A stretch of DNA of 64,000 nt, taken from assembly GCA_025200525.1 (NCBI GenBank), contig CM045770.1, forward strand, positions 132,708,200-132,772,199, given 5' to 3'. The notes beneath the pieces were generated by a model. That model did not search any database, was not told where the DNA came from, and saw only the letters and a program-made list of their open reading frames with translations. The position numbers were made by a program, and so were the translations under genes. Below are positions 1-12,611 of the stretch, in pieces. The stretch is from Camellia lanceoleosa. Taxonomy: Eukaryota; Streptophyta; Magnoliopsida; Ericales; Theaceae. Every line of letters begins with the position of its first letter. Position 1 is the stretch's first letter.

Positions 1-640
1 TACCAGTTATAGAATAGCTCCATCCTACATAGTGGATTTACTTGAGTCTTCCAGACAATCTACTTCAGAACCTATAGAGTCAGTCTTTCATGGAATGCCT
101 TCCAGACCTCCTAGTGACACCAACCCTGACAATACTACAAATCGAGTAGTTTAGGGAATCCAATTTTTAGAAAATCAAATACCTGATGGTGTTGATGAAT
201 CCAGAAGGCCTTATAGCTATACAACAAGCGATATGAATTTTGAAATTTAATAGATTTTACACTAGGAAGTGAAAATGGTAAAATCCTAAACCATGATTTT
301 TTACAAGAAAAATACAGAGAATTTAGAAAATGGTATTTTGAAAACCATAGTGAATTACAGTTACAACAGCTTAAAATACAGTATTATGCTCATCTGAAGC
401 AACCCTAGCAACTTCAATCGTTTCCTTTATGGTATATAGGAAAATATAATGGTTCCATAATCACAAATTAATGTTCTTGAAAATATACAGAAAACTTGGG
501 TAACAACAGATGGCCAAAGTATTACTTCTGTTCAGCCACCTCCCCAATCATTGGAACTCAGGCCTAGTGAAATTATAAGTTCAAATAGACCACTAGTTAT
601 TACATCCCTTGTTGAAACTCCAGAACATCTATCCCACACG
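1..640 (+). pseudogene. EPRV movement-protein fragment, monomer A (cut by window edge)
   Basis: This is the right two thirds of the viral fragment found in all monomers. It matches the MP C-terminal part and the linker before the coat protein in copy G. The frame is broken by a TAG at about 151 (GTAGTTTAGGG where other copies have CAG) and by the TAA near 248 that follows the conserved SDMNFEI stretch. A later frame resumes with the QINVLENIQKTWVTTDGQS segment and ends at ETPEHL, where the minisatellite begins. The protein would be the cell-to-cell movement part of a caulimovirid polyprotein. It is non-functional here because both flanks are missing. MP assignment rests on similarity recalled for petuvirus-like EPRVs. 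Confidence 0.75.
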
Positions 641-1150
641 TTCTCGTCTTTCATCTATCGCATGGTCATATCATGTTGTGCATCTATAGCGCTCGTCTCC
701 CTCGTACATCTATTGCACAATCATTTCACGTTATGCATCTATCGCACACGTTCCCTTCGTGCATTTATAGCACGATCATGTCACGTTGTGCATCTATCGC
801 ACACGTTCCCATCGTGCATCTATCGCACGATCATCTCATGTTCTGCATCGATCGCATGACAATCTCACACTGTGCATCTATCACGGACGTTTCCATCGTG
901 CATCTATCGCACGAACATCTCACATTGTGCATCTACCGCGCACGTTCCCATCATGCCTCTATCGCACAATGATCTCACGTTGTGTATCATTTGCGCACGC
1001 TTCCATCGTGCATCCATCGTGCATCCATCGCACGTTCATCTCACGTTGTGCATCTATCACGCATGTTCCCATCGTGCATCTATCACACGATAATCTCACA
1101 TTGTGCATCTTTCGCCCACGTTCCCATCGTGCATCTATCGCACAATCAAT
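641..1150 (+). repeat. 55-bp minisatellite block, monomer A
   Basis: About nine copies of a 55-bp unit built from two related halves of 29 and 26 bp. Both start CATCTATCGCAC; one continues GATCATCTCACGTTGTG, the other ACGTTCCCATCGTG. The unit contains no stop triplet on the + strand, so open frames here are not evidence of coding. Copies differ mainly by CG to TG or CA changes. The block begins directly after the viral ETPEHL codons and ends in a unique tail (1151-1330) that leads into the antisense gene fragment. Confidence 0.95.
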
Positions 1151-1336
1151 GACAAGAGCTGATGAGCAAGGATGTAAACTAATATTTACCCCATTAACAG
1201 CATCAACCAAACTGGAATTTCATATACTTCAAGGGCATTGATTGTCAAATTTTAAACATTAAGGTGGTAAAATGTAAAATGGTAGTAGCAAATGGGGATT
1301 TATTATAATTTATTGCAAAGTATTCTCTAATTAAAC

Positions 1337-2560
1337 TTAAACATTGACCTCTTCACCTAACGGGTCGTTGAAATGGACAACAAGGTTTCGGCAATAGACA
1401 TAAATATTTTTAAAATCATTCGGTTCGCCTTTTCTTAACTCTTTACTATAGTGAAGCACTTCGCACATGCGATTCCTTTTCTCTTTCAGAACAACTAATT
1501 CCCAATTCAATACACCCATCACCTCTAGACTTGAAGAAATATAAAAATGTGCTTTATTCAAATCAAAAGTACCATGACCACGAACAACATCATTCATACC
1601 AACTATAAAATGCAGCTTCTGAGAAGGGGTATAAAACGCAGGGTCATTTAATATCCAGTCTAGATGAATACACATACTACATAACAAATGAGAAATTAAA
1701 TAGCTACGCATAATCATTTTTTTTTTAAATGATAAACAAAAAAACTATTATAAACCACAAAATACTTAATTAACTCACACGAGTTCCATTGTCGACAAAT
1801 TTTCAGTGAAACATTTAAAGGGCAGGGAAACCTTTTGCTTTTTCAACTATTCGTCGACATCTAATTCATTGACATCTTGTTCGTTGCCATTCCGTTTTAA
1901 TGGATACAACAAAACTCTAACCATCATTCTCCTCAAAGCGACCAAGTCATTTCTGGTTTCCCTTTTGAATTCTACAACAACAAACAACATTAGCAAAATT
2001 CAATATATACATATATATTTTTTAAATTTGAAAAACATAAATAACAAAACATATACCTTGTGAACTTTTAGCTTTAGCAACACATAATAATTCCGCATGA
2101 TTCTTGACGATAGAAACGTTGCTTTCCAACCTCCGACAATAAAAGGACACAGAAAGGTTTCTAGCGTACAAATACTGGAGTCCAAAGATAACATCCCTGC
2201 GACAAAGAAAAACATTAAGTAATAAACAATAATAATTAATCAATTTAAACATAAACGAAATAGCCAAATTCATATTTACCAAAATAATTCAATAAAATGA
2301 TCTTTAATGAAGTGCCACTAGCTACCCCTTTGGCTCCATGTGCAATAATAATTGTTGGCCCATGTCTCCAAATTATCTCCAATCTTTTCCATAATAATAT
2401 TAGATCCTTGCACAAAATGAACGTCTATGATGCGTTCATTATTTAAAGTCTTTAATTCGTAAAATTGAGCCTTGGCATCCATAGCATTTTTAAAATGGCC
2501 AATACTTATTTCAAACATCTTGCCTTGTTTATTCACCGAATCCTCCGCAAACAAAGTACA
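1337..2560 (-). pseudogene. Unrecognised gene fragment (exons a-d), monomer A
   Basis: Same four-exon fragment as described at 12612-13895. Exon d ends at 1337 and is open back through 1717. Its acceptor reads TAG rather than CAG, as in monomer D. The exon-a donor (TTG/GTAAAT) near 2280 is intact. Exon c and exon b are recognisable at about 1790-1975 and 2057-2197. Exon a (2318-2554) keeps the conserved NNERIIDVHFVQGS core. I do not recognise the protein family. No start is visible because the 5' part of the gene is absent from every monomer. Confidence 0.6.
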
Positions 2561-2621
2561 TCCACTAGAAAAATAGAGCCCCTGATCCCGAACTAATCTA
2601 TCAAAAGTTTTAGAACTTAGA

Positions 2622-3525
2622 GTGTTGTCCCATGGATATACGTATCTTCAAGGATCACCACCATTTACAGTTATTTCTAGAATTTATTTAAGGGTTTTAA
2701 CAACTTTAAACACTTACGTACGAAAACAAAGTGAATTAGGACACACAGTCTTAATAGACACTAATCTTTTCAGTAGTCAAGTTGTTGTGCCAAAAATGAT
2801 ACCTTGGTAGAATATTACTTTTCCAGAAAGATGGCGTATTCCCAATGCTGTTCCAGCTAGACCCATCATTAGACAATCATTGGATGATGTCATACAGACT
2901 CAAGGCGGTAATGTATACCTCACATTCAATAGGCCACATCGGCCATTGTCCAGAAGTATGTCAAGTACCAGTTATAGAACTGCTCCATCCTATAGAGTGG
3001 ATCTACCCGAGTCTTCCAGACAATCTACTTCAAAACCTATAGAGTCAGTCTTACAAGGAATGCCTTCCAGACCTCCTAGTGACACCAACCCTGACAATAC
3101 TACAGATCCAGTAGTTCAGGGAATCCAATTTTCAGAAAATCAAATACCAGATGGTGTTTATGAATCCAGAAGGCCTTATAGCCCTACAGCAAGCGATATG
3201 AATTCTGAAATTTAATGGATTTTACACCAGGAAGTTAAAATCGTAAAATCCCAAACCAGGATTTTTTACAGGAAAAATGCAGAAATTTAGAAAATGGTAT
3301 TTTGAAAACCATAGTGAATTACGGTTGCAACAACTTAAAATTTGGTATTATGCTCATCTAGAGCAACACCAGCAACTTCATTCTTTTCCTTTATGGTATA
3401 AGGAAAATATAATGGTTCCAGAATCACTGGAACCATTGGAACTCAAGCCTAGTAGAATTATAAGTTCAAATAAACCACTAGTTATTACAGCCTTTGTTGA
3501 AAGTCCAGAACGTCTATCCCATCTG
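2622..3525 (+). pseudogene. EPRV movement-protein fragment, monomer B (short form)
   Basis: The fragment starts in the shared gene/virus junction and is frameshifted. The MP segment is read in two overlapping frames (2845-3042 and 2880-3215), followed by TAA at 3213 and a new frame from 3277. A deletion of about 115 bp removes the QINVLENIQKTWVTTDGQS segment, so VPES runs directly into LEPLELKPSR. The same deletion is in monomer E and in no other, making it a marker of monomer type. It ends at ESPERL, where the minisatellite starts. Confidence 0.75.
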
Positions 3526-3920
3526 TTCTCGTCTTACATCTATCAGACGATCATCACACATTGTGCACCTATCGCGCACGTCCCCCTTATGCAACTGTAG
3601 CACAATCATCTCATGTTGTCCATCTATTGCATGTGTTCCCCTCGTGCATCTATAGCACGATTATCTCACGCTGTGCATCTATCGCACACGTTCCTATCGT
3701 GCTTCTATCGTACGATCATCTCACGTTGTGCATCGTTCGCACGACCATCTCACGTTGTGCATCTATCACGGACATTCCCATCGTACATCTATCGCACGAT
3801 CATCTAACATTGTGCATCTATCATGCACGTTCCCATCATGCATCTATCACACGAAGATCTCACGTTGTGCGTCATTGGCGCACGTTCCCATCGCGTATCT
3901 ATCGCACGATCAATGACAAG
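3526..3920 (+). repeat. 55-bp minisatellite block, monomer B
   Basis: About seven copies of the 55-bp unit, fewer than in A, C and F. One half-unit reads ATCGTTCGCACGACC rather than ATCTATCGCAC; monomer E carries the same variant, in keeping with the B/E pairing. Confidence 0.93.
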
Positions 3921-4094
3921 AGTTGATGGGCAAGGAGGTAAACTAATATTTACCACATTAACGACATCAACCAAACTGCAATTTCATATACTTCAAGGGG
4001 GTTGATTGTCAAATTTTAAACATTAAGGTGGTAAAATATAAAATGGTAATAGCAAAAAGGGATTTATTATAATTTTTTGTAAAGTATTCTCTAA

Positions 4095-5328
4095 TTAAAC
4101 TTGAACACTGACCTCTTCACCTAACGGGACGTTGAAATGGACAACAAGGTTTCGGCAATAGACAGAAATATTTTTAAAATCAATCAGTTTGCCTTTTCTT
4201 GACTCTTTATTATAGTAAAGCACTTCGCACATGCGATTCCCTTTCTGTTTCGGAACAACTAATTGCCAATTCAATACACCCATCACCTCTAGACGGGAAG
4301 AAAAATAAAAATATGCTTTATTCAAATGAAAAGTACCATTACCACGAACAACATCATTCATACTATCTATAAAATACAGCTTTTGAGAAGGGGTATAAAA
4401 TGCAGGGTCATCTAATGTGCAGTTTGGATGAATACCCCAACTGCAAAAGAACTGAGAAACTAAATTAGCTATGCAGAATTATTTTTTTAAAATGGCAAAC
4501 AAAAAAACTATTATAAACCTCAAAATACTTAATTAACTCACACGAGTTCCATTGTCGACAAATTTTCAATGAAATGTTTAAAGGGTAGGGAAACCTTTTG
4601 CTTTTTCAACTATTTGCCGACATCTTGTTCGTTGACATCTTGTTCGTTGCCATTCCATTTTAATGGAAATAACAAAACTCTAACCATCATTCTCCTCAAA
4701 GCAACCAAGTCACTTTTGATTTCCCTTTTGAATTCTAAAACAACAAACAACATTACAAAAATTCAAAATTTTATTTTTCTTCTAAACAAATTTGAAAAAC
4801 ATAAATAACGAAACATATACCTTGTGAAGTTTTTGCTTTAGCAACACATAATAATTTCGCACAATTCTTGACGACAGAAACGCTACTTTCCAACCTCCCA
4901 CAATAGTAGGACACAAAAGGGTTCCAAGCATACAAATACTGGAGTCCAAAGATAACATCCCTGCGACAAAGAAAAAACATTAAGTAATAAACAATAATAA
5001 TTAATCAATTTCAACATAAACATAATAGCCAACTTAATATTTATCTAAATAATTCAATAAAATGAACTTTAATGAGGTGCCACCGGCTACCTCTTTGACT
5101 CCATGTGCAATAATAATTGTTAGCCCATGTCTCCAAATTATCTCCAATCTTTTCCATAACAATATCAGATCCTTGCACAAAATGAACGTCTATGATGCGT
5201 TCATTATTTAAAGTCTTTAATTCATAAAATTGAGCCTTGGCATCCTTAGCATTTTTAAAATGGCCAATACTTAATTGAAACATCTTGCCTTGCTCATTCA
5301 CCAAATCATCATAAGCGAAGATATCCAC
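4095..5328 (-). pseudogene. Unrecognised gene fragment (exons a-d), monomer B
   Basis: Exon d (4095 up to the CAG acceptor near 4440) is open and reads NGTF and LNWQLVVPKQKGNR, variants shared only with monomer E. Exon c lies at about 4545-4735 and exon b at 4818-4957 with a good polypyrimidine tract and acceptor. The exon-a donor is destroyed (AGATAAAT instead of GGTAAAT), again as in E. Exon a (5041-5328) is open for 95 codons. The family is not recognised. Confidence 0.6.
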
Positions 5329-5384
5329 TAGAAAAATAGAGCCCCTGATCCCGAACTAATCTATCAAAAGTTTCAGAACTTAAA

Positions 5385-6350
5385 GTGTTATCCCATGGAT
5401 ATATGTATCTTCCAGGATCACCATCTTTTGCCGTTATTTGCAGAATTTATTTAAAGGTTTTAACAACTTTAAACCCTTACATACGGAAACAGAGTGAATT
5501 AGGACACACAGTCTTGATAGACACTAATATTTTTAGTAGTCAAGTTGCTATGCCAAAAATGATACCTTGGCAGAATATTACTTTTCTAGAAAGATGGCAT
5601 ATTCCCAATGCTGTTCCAGCCAGATCTATCATTAGACAATCATTGGATGATGTCATACTCAAGGCGGTAATGTATACCTCACCTTCAATAGGCCACATCG
5701 GCCATTGTCCAGAACTATGTCAAGCACCAGTTATAGAACAGCTCCATCCTACGTAGTGGATTTACCTAAGCCTTCTAGACAGTCTACTTCAGAACCTATA
5801 GAGTCAGTCTTGCAAGGAATGCCTTCCAGACCTCTTAGTGACACCAACCCTGACAATACTACAGATCCAGTAGTTCAGGGAATCCAATTTTCAGAAAATC
5901 AAATACCACATGGTGTTTATGAATCCAGAAGGCTTTATAGCCCTACAACAAGCGATATGAATTTTGAAATTTTATGGGTTTTACACCAGGAAGTGAAAAT
6001 CGTAAAATCCTAAACCAGCATTTTTTACAGGAAAAATACAGAGAATTTAGAAAATGGTATTTTGAAAACCGTAGTGAATTACAATTACAACAGCTTAAAA
6101 TACAGTATTATGCTCATCTAAAGCAACACCAGCATCTTCAATCTTTTCCTTTACGGTATATAGGAAAATATAATGGTTCTAGAATCGCAAATTAATGTTC
6201 TAGAAAATATACAGAAAACTTGGGTAACAACAGATGGCCAAAGTGTTACTTCTGTTCATCCACCTCCCCAATCATTGGAACTCAAGCCTAGTGCAATTAT
6301 AAGTTCAAATAAACCACTAGTTATTACTGTGTTTGTTCAAACTCCAGAAC
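5385..6350 (+). pseudogene. EPRV movement-protein fragment, monomer C
   Basis: Full-length form of the viral fragment. It has a small deletion in the LDDVIQTQGG region (VILKAV), shared with F, which shifts the frame near 5655. The segment 5705-6013 reads through the point where other monomers have TAA because GAAATTTTATGG replaces GAAATTTAATGG, and stops at 6011. Frames resume at 5974 and 6173. It ends at QTPER, then runs into the minisatellite. Confidence 0.75.
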
Positions 6351-6865
6351 GTCATCCCACGTTCCGTCTCTTGCATCTATCGCACGGTCACCTCACGTTG
6401 TGCATCTATGGTGCACATCCCCCTCATAAATCTATTGCACAATCATCTCACGTTGTGCATCTATCGCACACGTTCCCTTCGTGCATCTATAGCATGAGCA
6501 TGTCATGCTGTGCATCTATCGTACACGTTCCCATCGTGCATCTATCGCACGATCATCTCACATTGTGCATCGATCGCACGACCATCTCACAGTGTGCATC
6601 TGTCACGGACGTTTCCATCGTGCATCTATCGCAAGAAAATCTCAGGTTGTTCGTCTATCGCGCACGTTCCGATCATGCATCTATCGCACGATGATCTCAC
6701 GTTGTGCATCATTGGCGCACGTTCCCATCGTGCATCCATCGCAGGTTCATCTCACGTTGTGCATCTATCGCGCACGTTCCCATCGTGCATCTATCACGTG
6801 ATAATCTCACATTGCGCATCTATGGCCCACGTTCCCATCGTGTATCTATTGCACGATCAATGACA
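6351..6865 (+). repeat. 55-bp minisatellite block, monomer C
   Basis: About nine copies of the 55-bp unit. Half-units have drifted at CG sites, with variants such as GTGCATCTGTCACGGAC and CATCATTGGCGCACG that recur at the same relative place in other monomers. The whole block was therefore duplicated as part of the monomer rather than growing independently. Confidence 0.94.
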
Positions 6866-7041
6866 AAAGCTGATGGGCAAGGATGTAAACTAATATTTAC
6901 CCCATTAACAGCAGCAACCAAATTGGAATTTCATATACTTCCAGGGCATTGATTGTCAAATTTTAAACATTAAGGTGTTAAAATGTAAAATGGTAATGGC
7001 AAATGGGGATTTATTATAATTTGTTGTAAAGTATTCTCTAA

Positions 7042-8330
7042 TTAAACTTGAACACTGACCTCTTCACCTAACGGGTTGTTGAAATGGACAACAAGGTTTC
7101 CGCAATAGACAGAAATATTTTTAAAATTATTCCGTTCGCCTTTTCTTAACTCTTTACTATAGTCAAGCACTTCACACATGTGATTCCCTTTCTCCTTCGA
7201 AACAACTAATTCCCAATTCAATACACCCATCACCTCTAGACCTGAAGAAATATAAAAATGTGCTTTATTCAAATCAAAAGTACCATGACCACGAACAACA
7301 TCATTCATACCATCTATAAAATGCAACTTCTGGGAAGGGGTATAAAACGCACGTTCATTTAATATCCAGTCTAGATGAATACCCCAATTGCAAAACAAAT
7401 GAGAAATTAAATTAGCTATGGATAGTCATTTTTTTTTAAATGACAAACAAAAAACTATTATAAACCACAAAATACTTAATTAACTCACACGAGTTCCGTT
7501 GTTGACAAATTTTCAATGAAACATTTAAAGGGTAGGGAAACCTTTTTCTTTTTCAACTATTCGTCGACATCTTATTCGTTGACATCTTGTTCATTGCCAT
7601 TCCGTTTTAATGGAAACAACAAAACTCCAACCATCGCTCTCCTCAAAGCAACCAAGTCATTTCTGGTTTCCCTTTTGAATTCTACAACGACAAACAACAT
7701 TACTAACATTCAATATATATACATTAAATTTGAAAAACATAAATAGCAAAAAATATGCCTTGTGAACTTTTAGCTTTAGCAGCACATAATAATTTCGCAT
7801 GATTCTTGACGATAGAAACGCTGCTTTCCAACCTCCTACAATAGTAGGACACAGAAGGGTTCCTAGCGTACAAATACTGGAGTCCAAAGATAACATCCCT
7901 GCGACAAAGAAAAAACATTAAGTAATAAACAATAATAATTAATCAATTTAAACATAAACAAAATAGCCAAATTAATATTTACCAAAATAATTCAATAAAT
8001 TGATGTTTAATGAAGTGCCACCAGCTACCTCTTTGACTCCATGTACAATAATAATTGTTGGCCCGTGTCTCCAAATTATCTCCAATCTTTTCCATAATAA
8101 TATTAGATCCTTGCACAAAATGAACGTCTATGATGCGTTCATTATTTAAAGTCTTTAATTCCTAAAATTGACCCTTGGCATCCATAGCATTTTTAAAATG
8201 GCCAATATTTATTTGAAACATCTTGCCTTGTTCATTCACCAAATCCTCCGCAAACGAAGTACATCCACTAGAAAAATAGAGCCCCTGATCCCAAACTAAT
8301 CTATCAAAAGTTTTGGAACTTAGAGTGTTA
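7042..8330 (-). pseudogene. Unrecognised gene fragment (exons a-d), monomer C
   Basis: Exon d is open over 7042-7398 (118 codons), but its splice acceptor is lost: GCAA replaces GCAG at about 7390, the same change as in F. Exon c (7480-7680) has two in-frame stops (NE-stop-DVDE-stop). Exon b (7757-7895) is intact with donor AAG/GTATAT altered to GCATAT. The exon-a donor GGTAAATATT is intact. Exon a has a TAG in place of the Tyr codon of the QFYELK motif (stop near 8162). Family not recognised. Confidence 0.58.
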
Positions 8331-9290
8331 TCCCATGGATATAAGTATCTTCCAGGATCACCACTGTTTGCAGTTATTTCCATAATTTATTTAAAGGTTT
8401 TAATAATTTTAAAGTCTTACATAAGGAAACAGATTGAATTTGGACACATAGTCTTCATAGACAATAATCTTTTTAGTAGTCAAGTTGTTGTGCCAAAAAT
8501 GATACCTTGGCAGAATATTACCTTTCCGAAAAGATGGCATATTCCCAATGTTGTTCCGGCCAGACCTATCATTAGACAATCATTGGATGATGTCATACAG
8601 ACCCAAGGCGGTAATGTATACCTTATCTTCAATAGGCCACATCAGCAATTGTGCAGAAGTATGTCAAGTACCAGTTATAGAATAGCTCCATCCTACATAG
8701 TGGATTTATCTCAGTCTTCTAGACCGTCTACTTCAAAAACTATAGAGTCAGTCTTGCAAGGAATGCCTTCCAGACCTCCTAGTGACACCAACCTTGACAA
8801 TACTACAGATTCAGTAGTTCAGGGAATCCAATTTTTAGAAAATCAAATACCACATGGTGTTTATGAATCCAGAAGGCCTTATAGCCCTACAAAAAGCGAT
8901 ATGAATTTTGAAATTTAATGGATTTTACACCAGGAAGTGAAAATCGTAAAATCTTAAACCATGATTTTTTATAGGAGAAATATAGAGAATTTAGAAAATG
9001 GTATTTTGAAAACCATAGTGAATTACAGTTAGAATAACTTAAAATACAGTATTATGCTCATCTAAAGCAACACCAGCAGCTTCAATCTTTTCCTTTATGG
9101 TATATAGGAAAATATAATGGTTCCAGAATCGCAAATTAATGTTCTTGAAAATATACAAAAAACTTGGGTAACTACAGATGGCCAGAGTATTACTTCTGTT
9201 CATCCACCTCCCCAATCATTGGAACTCAAGCCTAGTTTAATTATAAGTTCAAATAAACCTCTAGTTATTACATCCCCTGTTGAAACTCCA
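8313..9290 (+). pseudogene. EPRV movement-protein fragment, monomer D
   Basis: This monomer has the longest uninterrupted viral frame of the array: 201 codons at 8313-8918, covering the MP part from the junction to SDMNFEI before the TAA. The first residues (MELRV) come from the gene-fragment side of the junction, so the ATG is not viral. A second frame (9117-9290) covers VPESQINVLENIQ to ETPEHL. The preserved MP part has the FPKRW and GGNVYL signatures typical of the MP C-terminal half in this virus group. Confidence 0.77.
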
Positions 9291-9740
9291 GAACATCTAT
9301 CGCACGGTCATCTCACGTTGTGCATCTATCGCGCACGTCTCCCTCATATATCTATTGCACAATCATCTCATGTTATGTATCTATCACACACGTTCCCTTC
9401 GTGCATTTATAGCACGATCATGTCACATTGTGCATCTATCGCACACGTTCCAATCATTCATCTATCGCATGATCATCTCATGTTGTGCATCGATCGCACG
9501 ACCATCTCACGTTGTTCATCTATCACGAACATTTCCATCATGCATCTATCGCACGAACATCTCACGTTGTGCATCTATCGTGCACGTTCCCATCATGCAT
9601 CTATTGTACAATGATCTCACGTTGTGCATCATTGGCACACATTCCCATCATGCATCCATCGTGCATCCATCACACGTTCATCTCACGTTGTTCATCTATC
9701 GTGCACGTTCCCATCGTGCATCTATCGCACGATCAATGAC
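9291..9740 (+). repeat. 55-bp minisatellite block, monomer D
   Basis: About eight copies of the 55-bp unit. It is rich in decayed CG sites (CATGTT, CATCATGC, ATTGTAC). A short CATCCATCGTGCATCCATC duplication near 9650 is shared with monomer A (1010-1030), supporting the A/D pairing. Confidence 0.94.
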
Positions 9741-9924
9741 AAGAGCTGATGGGCAAGGATGTAAACTAATATTTACCCCATTAACAGCATCAACCAAATT
9801 GGAATTTCATATACTTCAAGGGCATTGATTGTCAAATTTTAAACATTAAGGTGGTAAAATGTAAAATGGTAATAGCAAATGGGGATTTATTATAATTTAT
9901 TGTAAAGTATTCTCTAATTAAACT

Positions 9925-11190
9925 TAAACACTGACCTGTTCACCTAACGGGTCGTTGAAATGGACAACAAGGTTTCGGCAATAGACAGAAATATTTTTAA
10001 AATCATTCGGTTCGCCTTTTCTTTACTCTTTACTATAGTCAAGCACTTCGCACATGCGATTCCCTTTCTCTTTCGAAACAACTAATTCCCAATTCAATAC
10101 ACCCATCACCTCTAGACTTGAAGAAATATAAAAATGTGCTTTATTCAAATCAAAAGTACCATGACCACTAACAACATCATTCATACTATCTATAAAATCT
10201 GATTACGAGAAGGGGTATAAAACGCAGGGTCTTTTAATATCCAGTCTAGATGAATACCCCTACTACAAAACAAATGAGAAATTGAATTAGCTATGCATAA
10301 TCATATTTTTTTTTAAATGAGAAACAAAAAACTATTAGAAACCACAAAATACTTAATTAACTCACACGAGTTCCATTGTCGACAAATTTTCAACGAAACA
10401 TTTAAAGGGTAGGGAAACCTTTTCCTTTTTCAACTATTCGTCGACATCTTATTCGTTGACATCCTGTTCGTTGCCATTCCATTTTAATGGAAACAACAAA
10501 ACCCTAACCATCATTTTCCTCAAAGCAACAAAGTCATTTCTGGTTTCCCTTTTGAATTCTACAACAACAAACAACATTACCAAATTTCAATATATATATA
10601 TATAAATTAAATTTGAAAAACATAAATAACAAAACATATGCCTTGTGAACTTTTAGCTTTAGCAACACATAATAATTTCGCACGATTCTTGACTATAGAA
10701 ACGCTGCTTTCCAACCTCCCACAATAGCAGGACACAGAAAGGTTCATAGCGTACAAATACTGGAGTCCAAAGATAACATCCCTGTGACAAAAAAAAAAAA
10801 AAAATTAAGTAATTAACAATAATAATTAATCAATTTAAACATAAACAAAATAGCCAAATTAATATTTACCAAAATAACTCAATAATATGATCTTTAATGA
10901 AGTGCCACCAGCTACCCCTTTTGCTCCATGTGCAACAATAATTTATGGGCCATGTCTCCAAATTATCTCCAATCTTTTCCATAATAATATCATATCCTTG
11001 CACAAAATGAACGTCTATGATGCGCTCATTATTTAAAGTCTTTAATTCCTAAAATTGAGCCTTGGCATCCATAGCATTTTTAAAATGGCCAATACTTATT
11101 TCAAACATCTTGCCTTGTTTATTCACCAAATCCTCCGCAAACGAAGTACATCCACTAGAAAAAAGAGCCCCTGATCCCGAACTAATCTAT
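9925..11190 (-). pseudogene. Unrecognised gene fragment (exons a-d), monomer D (most decayed)
   Basis: All four exons align by eye with monomer E but none is open over its full length. Exon d carries a stop (CTTTACTCTTTACTATAGTC region) and a small deletion near 10198. Exon b is followed by a run of A at 10788-10804 that has disrupted the acceptor tract. The exon-a donor GGTAAATATT near 10866 is kept. The exon-d acceptor is TAG, as in A. No long reading frame remains. Confidence 0.5.
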
Positions 11191-11210
11191 CAAAAGTTTT
11201 AGAACTTAGA

Positions 11211-12088
11211 GTGTTATCCCATGGATATACGTATCTTCCAGGATCACCACCTTTTATAGTTATTTCCAGAATTTATTTAAGGGTTTTAACAACTTTAAAG
11301 CCTTACATACGGAAACAGAGTGAATTAGGACACACTGTCTTAATAGACACTAATCTTTTCAGTAGTCAAGTTGTTGTGCCAAAAATGATACCTTGGCAGA
11401 ATATTACTTTTCCAGAAGATGGCATATTCCCAATGCTGTTCCAGCAAGACCTATCATTAGACAATCATTGGATGATCTCATACAGACTCAAGGCAGTAAT
11501 GTATACCTCACATTCAATAGGCCACATCGGCCATTGTCGAGAAGTATGTCAAGTACCAGTTATAGAATTGCTCTATCCTATAGAGTGGATCTACCTGAGT
11601 CTTCTAGACAATCTACTTCAAAACCTATAGAGTCAGTCCTACAAGGAATGTCTTCCAGACCTCCTAGTGACACCAACCCTGACAATACTACAGATCCAGT
11701 AGTTCAGGGAATCCAATTTTCAGAAAATCAAATACCAGATGGTGTTTATGAATCTAGAAGGCCTTATAGCCCTGCAGCAAGTGATATGAATTTTGCACCA
11801 GGAAGTTAAAATTGTAAAATCCCAAACCAAGATTTTTAATAGGAAAAATGCATAGAATTTAGAAAATGGTATTTTGAAAACCATAGTGAATTACGGTTGC
11901 AACAACTTAAAATACAGTGTTATGCTTATCTAGAGCAACACTAGCAACTTCATTCTTTTCCTTTATGGTATAAGGAAAATATAATGGTTCCAGAATCACT
12001 GGAACCATTGGAACTCAAGCCTAGTAGAATTATAAGTTCAAATAAACCACTAGTTATTACAGCCTTTGTTGAAAGTCCAGAACGTCTA
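11211..12088 (+). pseudogene. EPRV movement-protein fragment, monomer E (short form)
   Basis: As monomer B, with the same ~115-bp deletion joining VPES to LEPLELKPSR. A one-base loss near 11418 (CCAGAAGATGG against CCAGAAAGATGG) shifts the frame, so two frames overlap (11211-11630, 11393-11809). A further deletion removes the region around the usual TAA, and the frame continues for a few codons to end at 11809. It ends at ESPERL. Confidence 0.75.
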
Positions 12089-12435
12089 TCCCTTGTGTTC
12101 TCATCTTACATCTATCACACGATCATCTCACGTTGTGCACCTATCACGCACGTCCCCCTCATGCATCTATTGCACAATCATCTCACGTTGTGCATCTATC
12201 GCACGCGTTTCCCTCGTGCATCTATAGCACGATCATCTCACGTTGTGCATCTATCGCACACGTTCCTATTGTGCTTCTATCGCACGATCATCTCACGTTG
12301 TGCATCGTTCGCACGACCATCTCACGTTGTGCTTCTATCGTGCATGTTCCCATCATGCATCTATCATATGATGATCTCACATTGTGCGTCATTGGCGCAC
12401 GTTCCCATCGTGCATCTATTGCACGATCAATGACA
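12089..12435 (+). repeat. 55-bp minisatellite block, monomer E
   Basis: About six copies, the shortest block in the array, with the ATCGTTCGCACGACC variant shared with monomer B. Confidence 0.93.
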
Positions 12436-12611
12436 AGAGTTGATGGGCAAGGAGGTAAACTAATATTTAAAGCATTAACATCATCAACCAAACTGGAATT
12501 TCATATACTTCAACGGGGTTGATTGTCAAATTTTAAACATTAAGGTGGTAAAATGTAAAATGGTAATAGCAAAAAGGGATTTATTATAATTTATTGTAAA
12601 GTATTCTCTAA

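Noticed and set aside
2000..2282. Small frames around exon b in several monomers (for example 2000-2215, 7657-7896, 16231-16425)
   Set aside because: Alternate frames of exon b and its intron. The splice junctions support a different frame (starting DVIFGLQYLY), which joins exons a and c.
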